From: Arthrobacter sp. CAN_C5
GTDB taxonomy: Bacteria; Actinomycetota; Actinomycetes; Actinomycetales; Micrococcaceae
Length of the DNA: 64,000 nt
Direction of reading: 5' to 3'
NCBI RefSeq assembly: GCF_017875735.1
Contig: NZ_JAGGMZ010000001.1
Coordinates: 3,348,001-3,412,000 of the forward strand
Made by a program: the position numbers and the translations under genes. Below, piece by piece: positions 36,041 through 45,085 of this stretch. The notes under the pieces were generated by a model, which saw only the letters and a program-made list of their open reading frames with translations, was not told the DNA's origin and searched no databases. Every line of letters begins with the position of its first letter. The stretch's first letter is position 1.

Positions 36041-37635
36041 GCAACGAGACCGCTGAACACTTTGACAGCGCACACTTCGGCCTGGACGACGGCTCGGTGG
36101 TCGTCATCATCGGCTCCGGGGCGGGCGGCGGCACCCTGGCCCACGAACTCACCGCGAAGGGCATCAAGGTGGTGGTCCTCGAAGCGGGCGGCCACATCAA
36201 GCACGACGAGTACATCAACCACGAGTGGGAATCGTTCAACCAGATGGCCTGGCTGGACCCGCGGACGACGTCGGGCACCTGGCGGATTGCGCGCGACTTC
36301 CCGAATCTGCCCGCCTGGCTGGTGAAGGCAGTGGGCGGCACCACCACCCACTGGTCCGGCGCCACCCCGCGGTTCAAGGCCCACGAGTTCAAGACCCGCA
36401 GCACCTACGGGCGGATCGACGGCGCCAACCTGCTGGACTGGCCCATCACCCTCGACGATCTGGCACCGTATTACGACAAGGCCGAGCAGAAAATCGGCAG
36501 CACCCACCGCCACGGGCGCCCGGCGATGCCCGCCAACAACAACTACAAGGTGCTCGCGGCTGGCGCCGAGCGGATCGGTTACCGGCATTACGCCACCGGT
36601 CCGTACGGCACCAACGCCGAACCCTACGATGGCCGGCCCGCCTCCATCCAGGACGGCTTCAACTTCCAGGGCGACAAGAACAAGTCCAAATGGTCCACCC
36701 TGGTGTCCGAAATCCCGAAGGCACTGCGCACCGGGAAGCTGGACCTCCGCCCGAACTGCCACGCCGTGCAAATCACCCACACCCCCGAAGGCACCGTGGA
36801 CAGCGTCATGTACATCGACGACGCCGGGAACCTCCAACGCCAGCAGGCTCGCCTCGTGGCGGTGGCTGGAAACTCGATCGAGACGCCGCGCCTGCTGCTG
36901 CTCTCCGGGTCTCCCCTGTTCCCGGATGGGCTGGCCAACTCCTCCGGCCAGCTGGGCCGGAACTACATGCGCCACACCACCGGCTCGGTGTACGCCAAGT
37001 TCGACAAGCCGGTCCACATGTACCGCGGGGAGACGATGGCCGGTCTCGTGGCTGACGAGTCACGGCACGACGTCGACCGCGGCTTCTCGGGTGGCTACTA
37101 CCTCGAGACCATTGCGTTGGGTCCGGCGTTCCTGGCCAGCTTCGCGGACCCGGGAGCGTGGGGTCCGAACTTCGCGTCGTTGCTCGACGACTACGAGAAC
37201 ACGGCGGGTCTGTGGATTGTCGGCGAGGACATGCCGCAGGAGACCAACCGGGTCACCCTGAACACCAGCGTGACGGACCGGCTGGGCCTGCCTGTCCCGA
37301 ACGTCCACTTCGACGATCACCCCAACGATACGGCGATGCGCAACCACGGCTACCATCAGGCGTCGCTACTCTACGAGGCGGTGGGCGCCCTGTCCTCGCA
37401 CCACACCCCGCCGTACCCGTCGACCCACAACATGGGAACCGCACGGATGAGCGAGCGCCCGGAAGACGGCGTGGTCAATCAGTGGGGTCAGACCCACGAT
37501 GTGAAGAACCTGTTCGTGTCCGACGGTTCGCAGTTCACGACGGGCGCGGCGGCCAACCCGACCCTGACCATCGTGGCGCTGGCGATCCGGCAGGCGGAGT
37601 ACATCGCGGAGCAACTGGCGACGTCGGCCCTATAA
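36037..37635 (+). CDS. GMC-family oxidoreductase (gluconate/sorbitol dehydrogenase-like large subunit)
   Basis: The 532-residue flavoprotein has the FAD dinucleotide motif GSGAGGGTLAHEL (about residues 27-39), VGGTTTHWSGATPRF (about 101-115, FAD ring contact), and the C-terminal GMC_oxred_C block with THNMGTARMSERPEDGVVN and FVSDGSQFTTGAAANPT, where the active-site His and Asn lie. It oxidises alcohol groups of sugars, sugar acids or alcohols, passing electrons to an unknown acceptor. No cytochrome c subunit gene follows. It is coupled to the small subunit and ADH genes. Confidence 0.88.
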   Translation: MSNETAEHFDSAHFGLDDGSVVVIIGSGAGGGTLAHELTAKGIKVVVLEAGGHIKHDEYINHEWESFNQMAWLDPRTTSGTWRIARDFPNLPAWLVKAVGGTTTHWSGATPRFKAHEFKTRSTYGRIDGANLLDWPITLDDLAPYYDKAEQKIGSTHRHGRPAMPANNNYKVLAAGAERIGYRHYATGPYGTNAEPYDGRPASIQDGFNFQGDKNKSKWSTLVSEIPKALRTGKLDLRPNCHAVQITHTPEGTVDSVMYIDDAGNLQRQQARLVAVAGNSIETPRLLLLSGSPLFPDGLANSSGQLGRNYMRHTTGSVYAKFDKPVHMYRGETMAGLVADESRHDVDRGFSGGYYLETIALGPAFLASFADPGAWGPNFASLLDDYENTAGLWIVGEDMPQETNRVTLNTSVTDRLGLPVPNVHFDDHPNDTAMRNHGYHQASLLYEAVGALSSHHTPPYPSTHNMGTARMSERPEDGVVNQWGQTHDVKNLFVSDGSQFTTGAAANPTLTIVALAIRQAEYIAEQLATSAL

Positions 37636-37693
37636 GGCGGTCGGGAGGACCGCCAAGGGGTGTGGTCCCGAGCCGAGGCTCGGGACCACACCC
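37636..37693. terminator. Tandem hairpin terminator after GMC gene
   Basis: A first stem GGCGGTC/GACCGCC (37636-37642/37648-37654) starts right at the stop codon. A second has 17-bp perfect arms (37658-37674 and 37677-37693) with a 2-nt centre. It lies between convergent genes. Confidence 0.8.
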
Positions 37694-37702
37694 GCCGGAA
37701 CA

Positions 37703-38101
37703 TCACACGAAGATCAGCACGAGCCCCACCACCGCGGCGACCGCACCAATCCCGGTCAGGACCCAGCCAAGGACCCTGAGCGAGTGCGCCGGTGGGACCG
37801 GTTCAGTCAGGGAGTACTGGTCGGGATCCCGCCGGTTGTAGTAAAGGGTGAATTCGGTGCCCGGCACCATGTCCTTGCCCTCCCTGAAGGAGAACAGGGC
37901 CTCCCGGATCTCGTATTCCTGGTCATGCCAGCGATAGCCGATGCCCTCGCCGGTGACGAAAACCACTGCGTCAGTGGCGGTCCAGCCGAGCTGGGAGGTG
38001 CGGATGATCCAGGCGATGAGAATCAGCAGAATCCCCGGCACCAGCCCCACCCACGTCAGCACCTCAGTAATGACACCCCACAACTGAGACTGGTTCTCCA
38101 T
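37703..38101 (-). CDS. Small membrane protein, two helices
   Basis: The 132-residue protein has a helix at about 10-32 (TEVLTWVGLVPGILLILIAW) and one at about 110-131. The middle polar domain has a beta-like stretch (VVFVTGEGIGYRWHDQEYEIREA) and an FTLYYNRRDPDQYSL segment typical of DUF3592-like proteins, whose function is unknown. It stands alone between a terminator and the IclR gene on the same strand. Confidence 0.65.
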   Translation of the reverse strand: MENQSQLWGVITEVLTWVGLVPGILLILIAWIIRTSQLGWTATDAVVFVTGEGIGYRWHDQEYEIREALFSFREGKDMVPGTEFTLYYNRRDPDQYSLTEPVPPAHSLRVLGWVLTGIGAVAAVVGLVLIFV

Positions 38102-38121
38102 AACTCGATGCTATCGAGAAT

Positions 38122-38916
38122 CTATCGACGCTGCGGTAACACTGAGGTGGCCCGGAGCGCACGGCCCACCTTGTCGGCGGTGTCACGCAGCAGCACGGCG
38201 ATCCGCCCCGCCCGCCGATCGAAGTCCGCCGCGTCGAGGGAAACCGCAACGGATCCAACGATCTGCCCGGCTGCGTTCCGCACCGGCGCCCCCAGACAGG
38301 ACGACCCGATCATGAACTCTTCGCGCTCGACGGCGATGCCGCCCGCGCTGACCTTCTCCAGTTCCAGCTCCAGTTCGTCGCGGGTCCGGATGGTGTTGGA
38401 CGTCATGGGGGGCAGCCCTTGCCTGCCCAGGAACGCCCGCCGCCGTGTGGGGTCCATCCCGGCGAGAAGGATCTTGCCGAAGGCTGTGGCGTGCGCAGCG
38501 TCGTTGAAACCGAAGCCCATGGGGGTGATGCGGCGCCGGGCCGGGGAATCCACCACGTGGGCCACCACAATATGATCGCCGCGGTGCACCGCATAGTAGG
38601 CGGCGGCGTCGCCCCTCGAATGCAGTTCGAGCACCAGCCTGGCGACGGCCGACGGCGTTCCGATCTGGCGGTGCAGCGACGCATCCAGGGCATGCAGTTT
38701 GTAGCCGAGGGCGTACCGACTCTCCTCCTTCAAATGAACCAGATGCCGTGATTCAACCAGGGTTTTCAGGAGCCGGTACACACTCGGGAGCGGCATCTCC
38801 AGGGCTGTCGCGATTTCCTTGGCGGACAGTCCACGCTCGTCGGCGGCGACGACGTCGAGCAGCGCAAAAGCCTTCTGCACCGAGGCCATGCCGGTCAGAG
38901 CATCGTTGCGTCCCAT
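38122..38916 (-). CDS. IclR-family transcriptional regulator
   Basis: The 264-residue protein has the IclR winged helix (SVQKAFALLDVVAADERGLSAKEIATAL over about residues 11-40, then PSVYRLLKTLVESRHLV) and an effector domain (about 90-250) with HATAFGKILLAG and GIAVEREEFMIGSSCLGAPVR, where carboxylate or phenolic effectors bind in family members. It lies on the same strand as the quinol-monooxygenase-like gene, 37 bp downstream of it, and near the divergent glycerol-dehydrogenase-like operon, which may be its target. Confidence 0.88.
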   Translation of the reverse strand: MGRNDALTGMASVQKAFALLDVVAADERGLSAKEIATALEMPLPSVYRLLKTLVESRHLVHLKEESRYALGYKLHALDASLHRQIGTPSAVARLVLELHSRGDAAAYYAVHRGDHIVVAHVVDSPARRRITPMGFGFNDAAHATAFGKILLAGMDPTRRRAFLGRQGLPPMTSNTIRTRDELELELEKVSAGGIAVEREEFMIGSSCLGAPVRNAAGQIVGSVAVSLDAADFDRRAGRIAVLLRDTADKVGRALRATSVLPQRR

Positions 38917-38953
38917 ACCCCCATCTTCGCCGGTCCGTCAAGCCATAGGCAAC

Positions 38954-39274
38954 CTACTCAACGGTCAGCTCACCCATGCGACCCCACCCGTCGGCGGAGA
39001 TCTTCTCGCTGATGATGTGCGGCGTCTCCACGAGTGCCTGCGGCATGTCCTTCATTGCCTGCTGGAAGTGGGCGCTGTTGACGTGGTCCCCGGCGGCATC
39101 GTCCTGGAACGCTTCGACCAGGACGAACTCGTTGGGGTTTTCGACGCTGCGCGACCACTCGAACCACAGGTTCCCGGGCTCGTTGCGGGTGGACTCGGTG
39201 AACTGGCGGGTGAGGTCGAGCCACCGGTCGGTCCAGTCTGGTTTGACGTTGAATTTGACGACGATGAAGATCAC
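38954..39274 (-). CDS. Antibiotic-biosynthesis-monooxygenase-fold protein (YgiN-like)
   Basis: The 106-residue ferredoxin-like fold protein has IFIVVKFNVKPDWTDRWLDL at its N-terminus and NEFVLVEAFQDDAAGDHVNSAHFQQAM (about residues 48-74), the usual ABM signature; His residues are conserved in this family. Such proteins act as quinol or small aromatic oxidases, or as binding proteins. GTG 39274 is chosen because the fold begins there and AGG-rich sequence precedes it; an upstream ATG at 39349 adds an unlikely extension. It is divergent from the glycerol-dehydrogenase-like gene. Confidence 0.8.
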   Translation of the reverse strand: MIFIVVKFNVKPDWTDRWLDLTRQFTESTRNEPGNLWFEWSRSVENPNEFVLVEAFQDDAAGDHVNSAHFQQAMKDMPQALVETPHIISEKISADGWGRMGELTVE

Positions 39275-39441
39275 TGCGCGCCTGCCTTTTGGGTCGTGGG
39301 ATTGAGCTCGTGTTCCCAGCAGTCTGCCGTTAATCACCGCCGCCTCCAACTTCCGTTCTCGCCTTGTGAGAATACGCGGTGCCGTCCAGGCGACGGAGGC
39401 CTACGCTGGCAGTAGACCACCCTCTATCAAAGGAGATTGAG

Positions 39442-40593
39442 ATGAGTAATCCCATGCAGGTCCGCACCATGATCAGCCCGGCCAGGTACGTCCAGGGGAA
39501 AGGCGCTATCCACCGGGTGGGCGAATTCCTCACCCCGCTGGGCAGTAAACCGTTGATCGTGGCGGACGATCTGGTCTGGGGATTCGTAGCGCACGACGTC
39601 GAAGCCTCCCTTACCGCCGCTGGTTTGCCCACCACCCGGGTGGGGTTCGGCGGGGTCCCCAGCGCCAACGAGGTCGACCGGCTGACCGCCCTGATCGCCG
39701 AACATCAGACCGACGTCATCGTGGCAGTGGGCGGCGGCAGCACCATCGACGCGGTCAAAGCCTCGGGCTTCGCATCAGGGATCCGCTGGGTCACCGTGCC
39801 GACCATCGCCTCCACCGACGCGCCCACCTCCGCTCTGGCAGTGATTTACACGGACGACGGCGTCTTCGAGGAGTACCGTTTCTTCCCCCGCAACCCGGAC
39901 CTGGTGCTGGTGGACACCCAGCTGGTCGCCAACGCGCCGGCGTCGTTCCTCGCCGCCGGGGTGGGCGACGCCCTCGCCACCTGGCTTGAAGCCCGCGCAA
40001 CCACCCAGTCCTTCGCCAACACCATGGCAGGCGGCCTGCCCACGTTGACCGGTACAGCCCTGGCCCGGTTGTCGTGGGACGTGCTGTGGGAAAACGCCCT
40101 GCCGGCGCTCGACGCGGTCCGCGACAACGTAGTCACCCCCGCCCTGGAGAAGGTGGTGGAGGCCAACACGTTGCTGTCCGGGCTCGGGTTCGAGTCCGGT
40201 GGGCTGGCCGCCGCCCACGCCATCCACAATGGGCTGACCGCCGCTAACCAGACCCACGGCCTGGCGCACGGGCAGAAGGTCAACATCGGGTCCCTCACCC
40301 AACTGGTCCTTGAGGGCGCGCCCAGCGCCGACATCCGGGACTTCGTCGAATTCACCACCCGGGTGGGGCTGCCGAATACGCTGACCGAGGTGGGCCTGTC
40401 CCCCGACGACGACGAGGACCTGCGGCGGGTGGCAGAAGCTGCAACCGTGACCGGCGAAACCATCCACAATATGCCCTTCCCCGTGGGCGTCGACGACCTC
40501 ACGAGCGCCCTGAAGTCGATCGAAAGGCTGTCGGCCGGCATCCGTCGCCAGGCGGGCCTGCCCGAACCAGTGCAGTACAAGGCGAAGCACTGA
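39442..40593 (+). CDS. Glycerol-dehydrogenase-like iron/zinc alcohol dehydrogenase
   Basis: The 383-residue protein belongs to the group III (GldA-like) dehydrogenases: SPARYVQGKGAI near the N-terminus, NAD-binding GGGSTIDAVKASG (about residues 96-108), TIASTDAPTSALAVIY (about 121-136), and metal ligands in VGDALATWLEAR and AIHNGLTAANQTHGLAHGQKV. Typical members oxidise glycerol to dihydroxyacetone. AAAGGAGA at 39427-39434 decides ATG 39442. It is followed by the D-2-hydroxyacid-dehydrogenase-like and MBL genes on the same strand, with a 20-bp gap, suggesting a shared three-carbon or hydroxy-acid pathway. Confidence 0.9.
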   Translation: MSNPMQVRTMISPARYVQGKGAIHRVGEFLTPLGSKPLIVADDLVWGFVAHDVEASLTAAGLPTTRVGFGGVPSANEVDRLTALIAEHQTDVIVAVGGGSTIDAVKASGFASGIRWVTVPTIASTDAPTSALAVIYTDDGVFEEYRFFPRNPDLVLVDTQLVANAPASFLAAGVGDALATWLEARATTQSFANTMAGGLPTLTGTALARLSWDVLWENALPALDAVRDNVVTPALEKVVEANTLLSGLGFESGGLAAAHAIHNGLTAANQTHGLAHGQKVNIGSLTQLVLEGAPSADIRDFVEFTTRVGLPNTLTEVGLSPDDDEDLRRVAEAATVTGETIHNMPFPVGVDDLTSALKSIERLSAGIRRQAGLPEPVQYKAKH

Positions 40594-40613
40594 GCGCCCG
40601 CCCGGCGCCGCAG

Positions 40614-43436
40614 ATGCTCGATGCCCTGCGGGCGGCAGTCGCCGACCCGGGGCAGGTCAAGACCCGCGCCATCGACCTGCATGCAAACGCGCACGACGCC
40701 TCGCATTTCCTCCTCATCCCGCAGGCGGTGGTGGTGCCGTCCAACGCCGCAGAGGTGGGGGCCTTGCTTCGGGCCAGCGCCGCGCAGGGCATTCCGCTGA
40801 CCCTCCGAGCTGGTGGCACCAGCCTCAGCGGGCAGGCGGTCACCGACAGTGTGCTCGTCGACGTGCGCAGGAACTTCCGGGAGATCGAGGTGCTCGACGA
40901 CGGCGCCCGGGTGCGGGTCCAGCCGGGCGTCACCGTCCGGGCGCTGAATGCGCGGCTGGCCCGGTATGGGAGGAAGTTCGGGCCCGACCCCGCCAGCGAA
41001 GCGGCCTGCACTATCGGCGGGGTGGTGGCAAACAACTCGTCGGGGATGAACTGCGGCACCACGGACAACGCGTACCGGACGCTTGAATCGGTAACGGTGG
41101 TGCTGCCCAGCGGCACCGTCGTCGACACCGGGGCCGTCGATGCCGACGCCAGACTGCGGGCCCTCGAACCCGACCTGCATGAGGGGTTGCTGAGGCTATC
41201 CGAGCGGCTCCGGGGTAACCCCGCGTCCGTGCGGACGGTACGCCACCAGTTCTCCATGAAGAACACCATGGGATACGGGCTGAACTCCCTGCTGGACTTC
41301 CAAACCCCCGCCGACATGCTGGCCCATCTGATCGTGGGCAGTGAGGGCACCCTGGGGTTCATCGCCGAGGCCGTGTTCCGGACCATTCCCCGCCCGGCGT
41401 TCGCGGCGACCGGCCTGCTGGTGTTTCCGGATCTGGACACCGCTACTGCAGCCCTGCCTGCCCTGGTCGACTCAGGAGCGGCGACCGCTGAGCTGATGGA
41501 CGCCGTCTCCCTGAAGGTGGGCCAGACCCTGACGGGGGCTCCCGACGTCGTCCGCGGCTTCGACATTCTGCAGCACTGCGCGCTGCTGGTGGAGTATTCG
41601 GCGTCGTCGACGGCTGAACTCGACGACGTGCAGGGCGACCAGCCACGACTACTCGCAGGTCTCGGGCTCAGCGAACCTGCCCGATTCAGCTCCGACCCGG
41701 CGGCCCGCGCGAGCCTGTGGCAGTTACGCAAGGGCCTGTATGCGTCGGTGTCCGGTGCCAGGCCGCCGGGCACCACGGCCCTGCTGGAGGATGTGGTGGT
41801 CCCTGTCCCGGCGCTGGCCCGGACCTGCACCGAACTGACCTGGCTGTTCGGCGAGCACCGTTACAGCGACACCGTGATCTTCGGGCATGCCAAGGACGGC
41901 AACATTCACTTCATGCTCACCGACCGGTTCGCGGCCCCCGACGAACTGGAGCGGTACCGGGCGTTTACCGAGGACATGGTGGACCTGGTGCTGGGTGAGA
42001 ACGGGTCGCTGAAAGCCGAGCATGGCACCGGGCGAATGATGTCACCCTACGTCCGCCGGCAGTATGGCGATGAGCTGTACTCGGTCATGCGTGAACTCAA
42101 GCAGTTGTTCGACCCGGCCGGGATGCTCAACCCGGGGATCATCCTCGACGACGACCCGGAGGCGCACCTCCGCCACATCAAGACCGTGCCATTGGTAGCC
42201 CCCGAGGTGGACCGCTGCGTCTCCTGCGGCTTCTGCGAACCCGTCTGTCCCAGCAAGGACATCACCCTCACCCCGCGCCAACGCATCGTGACCCTGCGCG
42301 CCATCGAGCAGGCACGGCTCGACGGTGACACCGGCCTGGTGGCGCGGCTCGAGAACGATTACGACTACGAGTCGGTCCAGACCTGCGCCGTCGACGGCAT
42401 GTGCCAGACCGCGTGCCCGGTGGAGATCAACACGGGATCACTGGTCAAACGGCTGCGCCGCGAGGACGCCGGACCAGCGGTAAATCTGGCATGGAGTGGG
42501 GCGGCACACCGGTGGAACCTGATCACGCGCGGGGGCGGGTTGGTGCTCGACGCCGCCGCGAAGGTTCCCGGCGCCGTCGTCGTTCCGGCGAACCGGCTGG
42601 CCCGGACGGTGCTGGGCCACGACACGGTGCCCCTCTATTCTTCCGACCTGCCGTCGGGTGGAGCTCGGCGGGCGCGGGCCACCCCCACCGCGGCGCCCGA
42701 TGCCGTGTACTTTCCGGCCTGCGTCGGGACGATGTTTGGGCCGGCTGGGACCGGGTCGGGGGTACAGGACAGTTTCTCGGTGCTCTGCGAGCGCGCGGGG
42801 CTGTCGCTGCTGGTACCGTCCGGGATTGATGGGCTGTGCTGCGGGACGCCGTGGTCGTCGAAGGGCATGGCCGCCGGTGAAGCGACGATGCGGGCGAAAA
42901 CCGTCGCAGCGTTGCGGGAGGCCACCCACGACGGCGAACTCCCGATCGTCTGCGACGCCTCCTCCTGCACGGAGGGGCTGATCGGCGCGCTTGAGCACGC
43001 TTCCCTTGAACTGGTGGCAACCGGCCGGCCACCGCTGGTGGTACTGGACGCGGTGCAGTTTGTGGCCGACCGGGTGCTGCCCCGGCTCGGCACCGTTGAA
43101 CCGCTCGAGTCGCTGGCACTGCATCCCACGTGTTCCTCGACGCGGCTGGGGCTGAACCCAGCACTGGAGGCAGTGGCCAGCGCCGTCGCGGGTGAAGTAC
43201 TGGTCCCCGAAACGTGGGGGTGCTGCGCCTTCGCCGGTGACCGCGGGATGCTTCACCCCGAGCTCACCGCGTCCGCCACGAGTCGGCAGGCCGTCGAGGT
43301 TGCCGGCTTCAATGCCTCGGCCCACGCCTCGTGCAACCGCACCTGCGAACTCGGCATGACCCGGGCTACCGGGGACGATTATCGCCATATCCTTGAGCTA
43401 CTAGAGGAGAGAACGAGGATCCCCCCATGCGACTGA
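40614..43436 (+). CDS. D-lactate-dehydrogenase-like FAD and Fe-S oxidoreductase
   Basis: The 940-residue protein joins a VAO-type FAD domain (about 30-210; LRAGGTSLSGQAV and GGVVANNSSGMNCG are the FAD-binding parts), an FAD-oxidase C-terminal domain (about 240-510), two Fe4S4-type motifs (CVSCGFCEPVCP about 534 and CAVDGMCQTACP about 592), and a C-terminal pair of CCG (heterodisulfide reductase-type) domains (CCGTPWSSKG, CCAFAGDRG). This layout belongs to the Dld-II/GlcD-GlcF fusion type that oxidises D-lactate, glycolate or D-2-hydroxyglutarate and passes electrons to quinone. It overlaps the MBL gene by 10 bp. Confidence 0.9.
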   Translation: MLDALRAAVADPGQVKTRAIDLHANAHDASHFLLIPQAVVVPSNAAEVGALLRASAAQGIPLTLRAGGTSLSGQAVTDSVLVDVRRNFREIEVLDDGARVRVQPGVTVRALNARLARYGRKFGPDPASEAACTIGGVVANNSSGMNCGTTDNAYRTLESVTVVLPSGTVVDTGAVDADARLRALEPDLHEGLLRLSERLRGNPASVRTVRHQFSMKNTMGYGLNSLLDFQTPADMLAHLIVGSEGTLGFIAEAVFRTIPRPAFAATGLLVFPDLDTATAALPALVDSGAATAELMDAVSLKVGQTLTGAPDVVRGFDILQHCALLVEYSASSTAELDDVQGDQPRLLAGLGLSEPARFSSDPAARASLWQLRKGLYASVSGARPPGTTALLEDVVVPVPALARTCTELTWLFGEHRYSDTVIFGHAKDGNIHFMLTDRFAAPDELERYRAFTEDMVDLVLGENGSLKAEHGTGRMMSPYVRRQYGDELYSVMRELKQLFDPAGMLNPGIILDDDPEAHLRHIKTVPLVAPEVDRCVSCGFCEPVCPSKDITLTPRQRIVTLRAIEQARLDGDTGLVARLENDYDYESVQTCAVDGMCQTACPVEINTGSLVKRLRREDAGPAVNLAWSGAAHRWNLITRGGGLVLDAAAKVPGAVVVPANRLARTVLGHDTVPLYSSDLPSGGARRARATPTAAPDAVYFPACVGTMFGPAGTGSGVQDSFSVLCERAGLSLLVPSGIDGLCCGTPWSSKGMAAGEATMRAKTVAALREATHDGELPIVCDASSCTEGLIGALEHASLELVATGRPPLVVLDAVQFVADRVLPRLGTVEPLESLALHPTCSSTRLGLNPALEAVASAVAGEVLVPETWGCCAFAGDRGMLHPELTASATSRQAVEVAGFNASAHASCNRTCELGMTRATGDDYRHILELLEERTRIPPCD

Positions 43437-44074
43437 TCGCCGAGAACTGCTACCAACTGGAACGGTCCCGAGGCTCGAACGGCTACGTGGTCAGCGGCAA
43501 CGGGTCGACGGCGATCATCGACCCGGGCATGCGCGGCGGGTACACCGGGTTGTTGGAGGAGCTGCGCGACGCCGAACCAGTGATAGGCCCGGTCACCCAC
43601 ATCCTGCTGACCCATTACGACGCCGACCACTCCCGCGTAGTGAAGCAACTGCAACAGACCCTCAAGGTGCCGGTGTGGCTGGGCGCTGCGGATGCCGCGA
43701 TCCTGCGCGGCGAGGTTCCGCCGCCGACCCGTTTCCGGCGGTTCCTTGCCAGGGCCTTTCCCTCCCAGTATCCGGCGGAGGTCAGGGAACTGACCGGCGA
43801 GCAAAGCATCTTCGAGGGCCTCACCGCCTTCCCGACGCCGGGACACACCCCCGGGCACCTGGCGTTCCAGTTTGGTGAGGTGCTGTTCTCAGGCGATGCA
43901 GTGATGGTCTCCAAATCCGGAGAGCTCAGCCAGTTTTACCGCCTGTCGATCACCGATAAGGCGCAGGCACGGCGAACGGAGGAGCTGCTGCGCGCCCGGA
44001 TCGCGGGCGGGGGCGTCCGGTGGGTCTGCGCCGGGCACAACGCACCCGCCAAGACCGGGATTGCCCGGGGCTAG
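43427..44074 (+). CDS. Metallo-beta-lactamase-fold hydrolase (glyoxalase II-like)
   Basis: The 215-residue protein has the MBL metal site: THYDADHS (about residues 62-69, H-x-D-x-D-H), PGHTPGH (about 137-143), SGDAV (about 151-155) and a C-terminal AGHN. Although it starts inside the upstream gene, GAGGAT at a suitable distance supports ATG 43427. Family members cleave thioesters, esters or lactones. Its coupling to a D-lactate-dehydrogenase-like gene suggests that it makes or handles the hydroxy-acid substrate, as a glyoxalase II would (inference). Confidence 0.86.
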   Translation: MRLIAENCYQLERSRGSNGYVVSGNGSTAIIDPGMRGGYTGLLEELRDAEPVIGPVTHILLTHYDADHSRVVKQLQQTLKVPVWLGAADAAILRGEVPPPTRFRRFLARAFPSQYPAEVRELTGEQSIFEGLTAFPTPGHTPGHLAFQFGEVLFSGDAVMVSKSGELSQFYRLSITDKAQARRTEELLRARIAGGGVRWVCAGHNAPAKTGIARG

Positions 44075-44079
44075 ATCGA

Positions 44080-44427
44080 CTAGGGCTTGTCTGCCTGCTG
44101 CGGACCGTCGTCGGGAGTCCGGAGTTCGTCGAGGGTCTTGATGGCCTTCTCCCAGCGCTGCTGCCGCTCGGCCGGCGACTGCTCCCACCAGGGTGTTCCG
44201 CGTTCGCCGAGCCCTTCCTTGGCGATCTGCACGCGGCGGCGCGCGTCCTTGACCTTGGGTTCCTGCTTGGCCTTGCGGTGCTTGTTGACCGCTGAGCGGG
44301 CACGACCCAGTTGGGAGAGCAACTGCTTGGCGACGTCGTCGGGCAGGCTCGGATCGGCGCGGCGCCACTTTCGGCCTTCGTGCAGGAAGAAGCGCTCGTC
44401 GTCGGGGGTCTGGGGTGTGCTGGGCAT
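44080..44427 (-). CDS. Small charged hypothetical protein (often mislabelled Tol)
   Basis: The 115-residue soluble protein is rich in Arg, Lys, Glu and Trp, with HEGRKWRRADPSLPDDVAKQLLSQLGRARSAV and GLGERGTPWWE segments (each split here) typical of a widespread actinobacterial family sometimes labelled biopolymer transporter Tol. I see no membrane helix or Tol/Pal feature supporting that label. Its charge pattern fits a nucleic-acid or small-protein-binding role, but nothing specific can be said. It is convergent with the MBL gene (5-bp gap) and shares its strand with the DUF3817 gene upstream. Confidence 0.7.
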   Translation of the reverse strand: MPSTPQTPDDERFFLHEGRKWRRADPSLPDDVAKQLLSQLGRARSAVNKHRKAKQEPKVKDARRRVQIAKEGLGERGTPWWEQSPAERQQRWEKAIKTLDELRTPDDGPQQADKP

Positions 44428-44464
44428 GGGGGCCTATCGAAGAAAGTGGTGGGTTACCAACCTA

Positions 44465-44923
44465 CTAGCTGCTGGGAACCGGTGGGCCGATTACCAGCAG
44501 TGCGGCAAAAACCACGGCAACCGCAACTACCGTGACGGCGGCAGCGAGGAAAGGCTTGCGTAGCACCCACGCCTGCAACTGCTCGATCGGGCCGCGCGGG
44601 GTGTCGGCGCCCGGCGCGAGCCGCCAGCCGCCGTCGAGCTTCCCGCGGCGTTCCATCGTCTGGTCAAAGACCACCGAGGCAAGGGGAATGATGGCCGAGA
44701 CCAGGCCCAGCAGCCCGGTCTTGAAGGACCAGCGCTGGTTCACCCAGACAAAGACCGTGACCACGACGAACACCAGGAAGACGAACCCGTGAATCCCACC
44801 GGCCGGGGAGATGAGCGCCTCGGTGGTCTCGGTGACGTACTTGAGGAACATGGCCAGGAGCAGGAACGCCCAGGTCAGGGCCTCGGCGACGGCGACGGTA
44901 CGGAACAGGATGCGGGGGCTCAT
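44465..44923 (-). CDS. DUF3817 family membrane protein
   Basis: The 152-residue protein has three or four hydrophobic segments. It opens with the DUF3817 block FRTVAVAEALTWAFLLLAMF (about residues 7-26) followed by GGIHGFVFLVFVV (about 42-54), the typical family signature in Actinobacteria. A last helix lies at about 124-147. The family is of unknown function. The protein is encoded upstream of and on the same strand as the small Tol-labelled gene. Confidence 0.8.
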   Translation of the reverse strand: MSPRILFRTVAVAEALTWAFLLLAMFLKYVTETTEALISPAGGIHGFVFLVFVVVTVFVWVNQRWSFKTGLLGLVSAIIPLASVVFDQTMERRGKLDGGWRLAPGADTPRGPIEQLQAWVLRKPFLAAAVTVVAVAVVFAALLVIGPPVPSS

Positions 44924-45085
44924 GCGGGTCTCTCCAGAATGGTCGGTCCTTCCAAATTACCGCAGCCGGTTCCGCCACCGGCATTTGGTGGGCGTTGGAA
45001 ATGTCACACTGTCAGTGGCGGATGGTTAGCTGAAACCGTCCGGATACCGTGAACAGCTTCAAGGTTGCAGCCGCTGGGAGGCACA

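Noticed and set aside
39846-41830. Overlapping antisense frames across the glycerol-dehydrogenase-like and D-lactate-dehydrogenase-like genes
   Set aside because: They cross the boundary of two convincing genes, lack RBS and show only low-complexity Ser/Arg/Ala-rich translations.
44080-44427. Tol biopolymer transporter function
   Set aside because: No transmembrane helix, no signal peptide and no TolA/TolB/Pal feature; the label appears to be a propagated database name.
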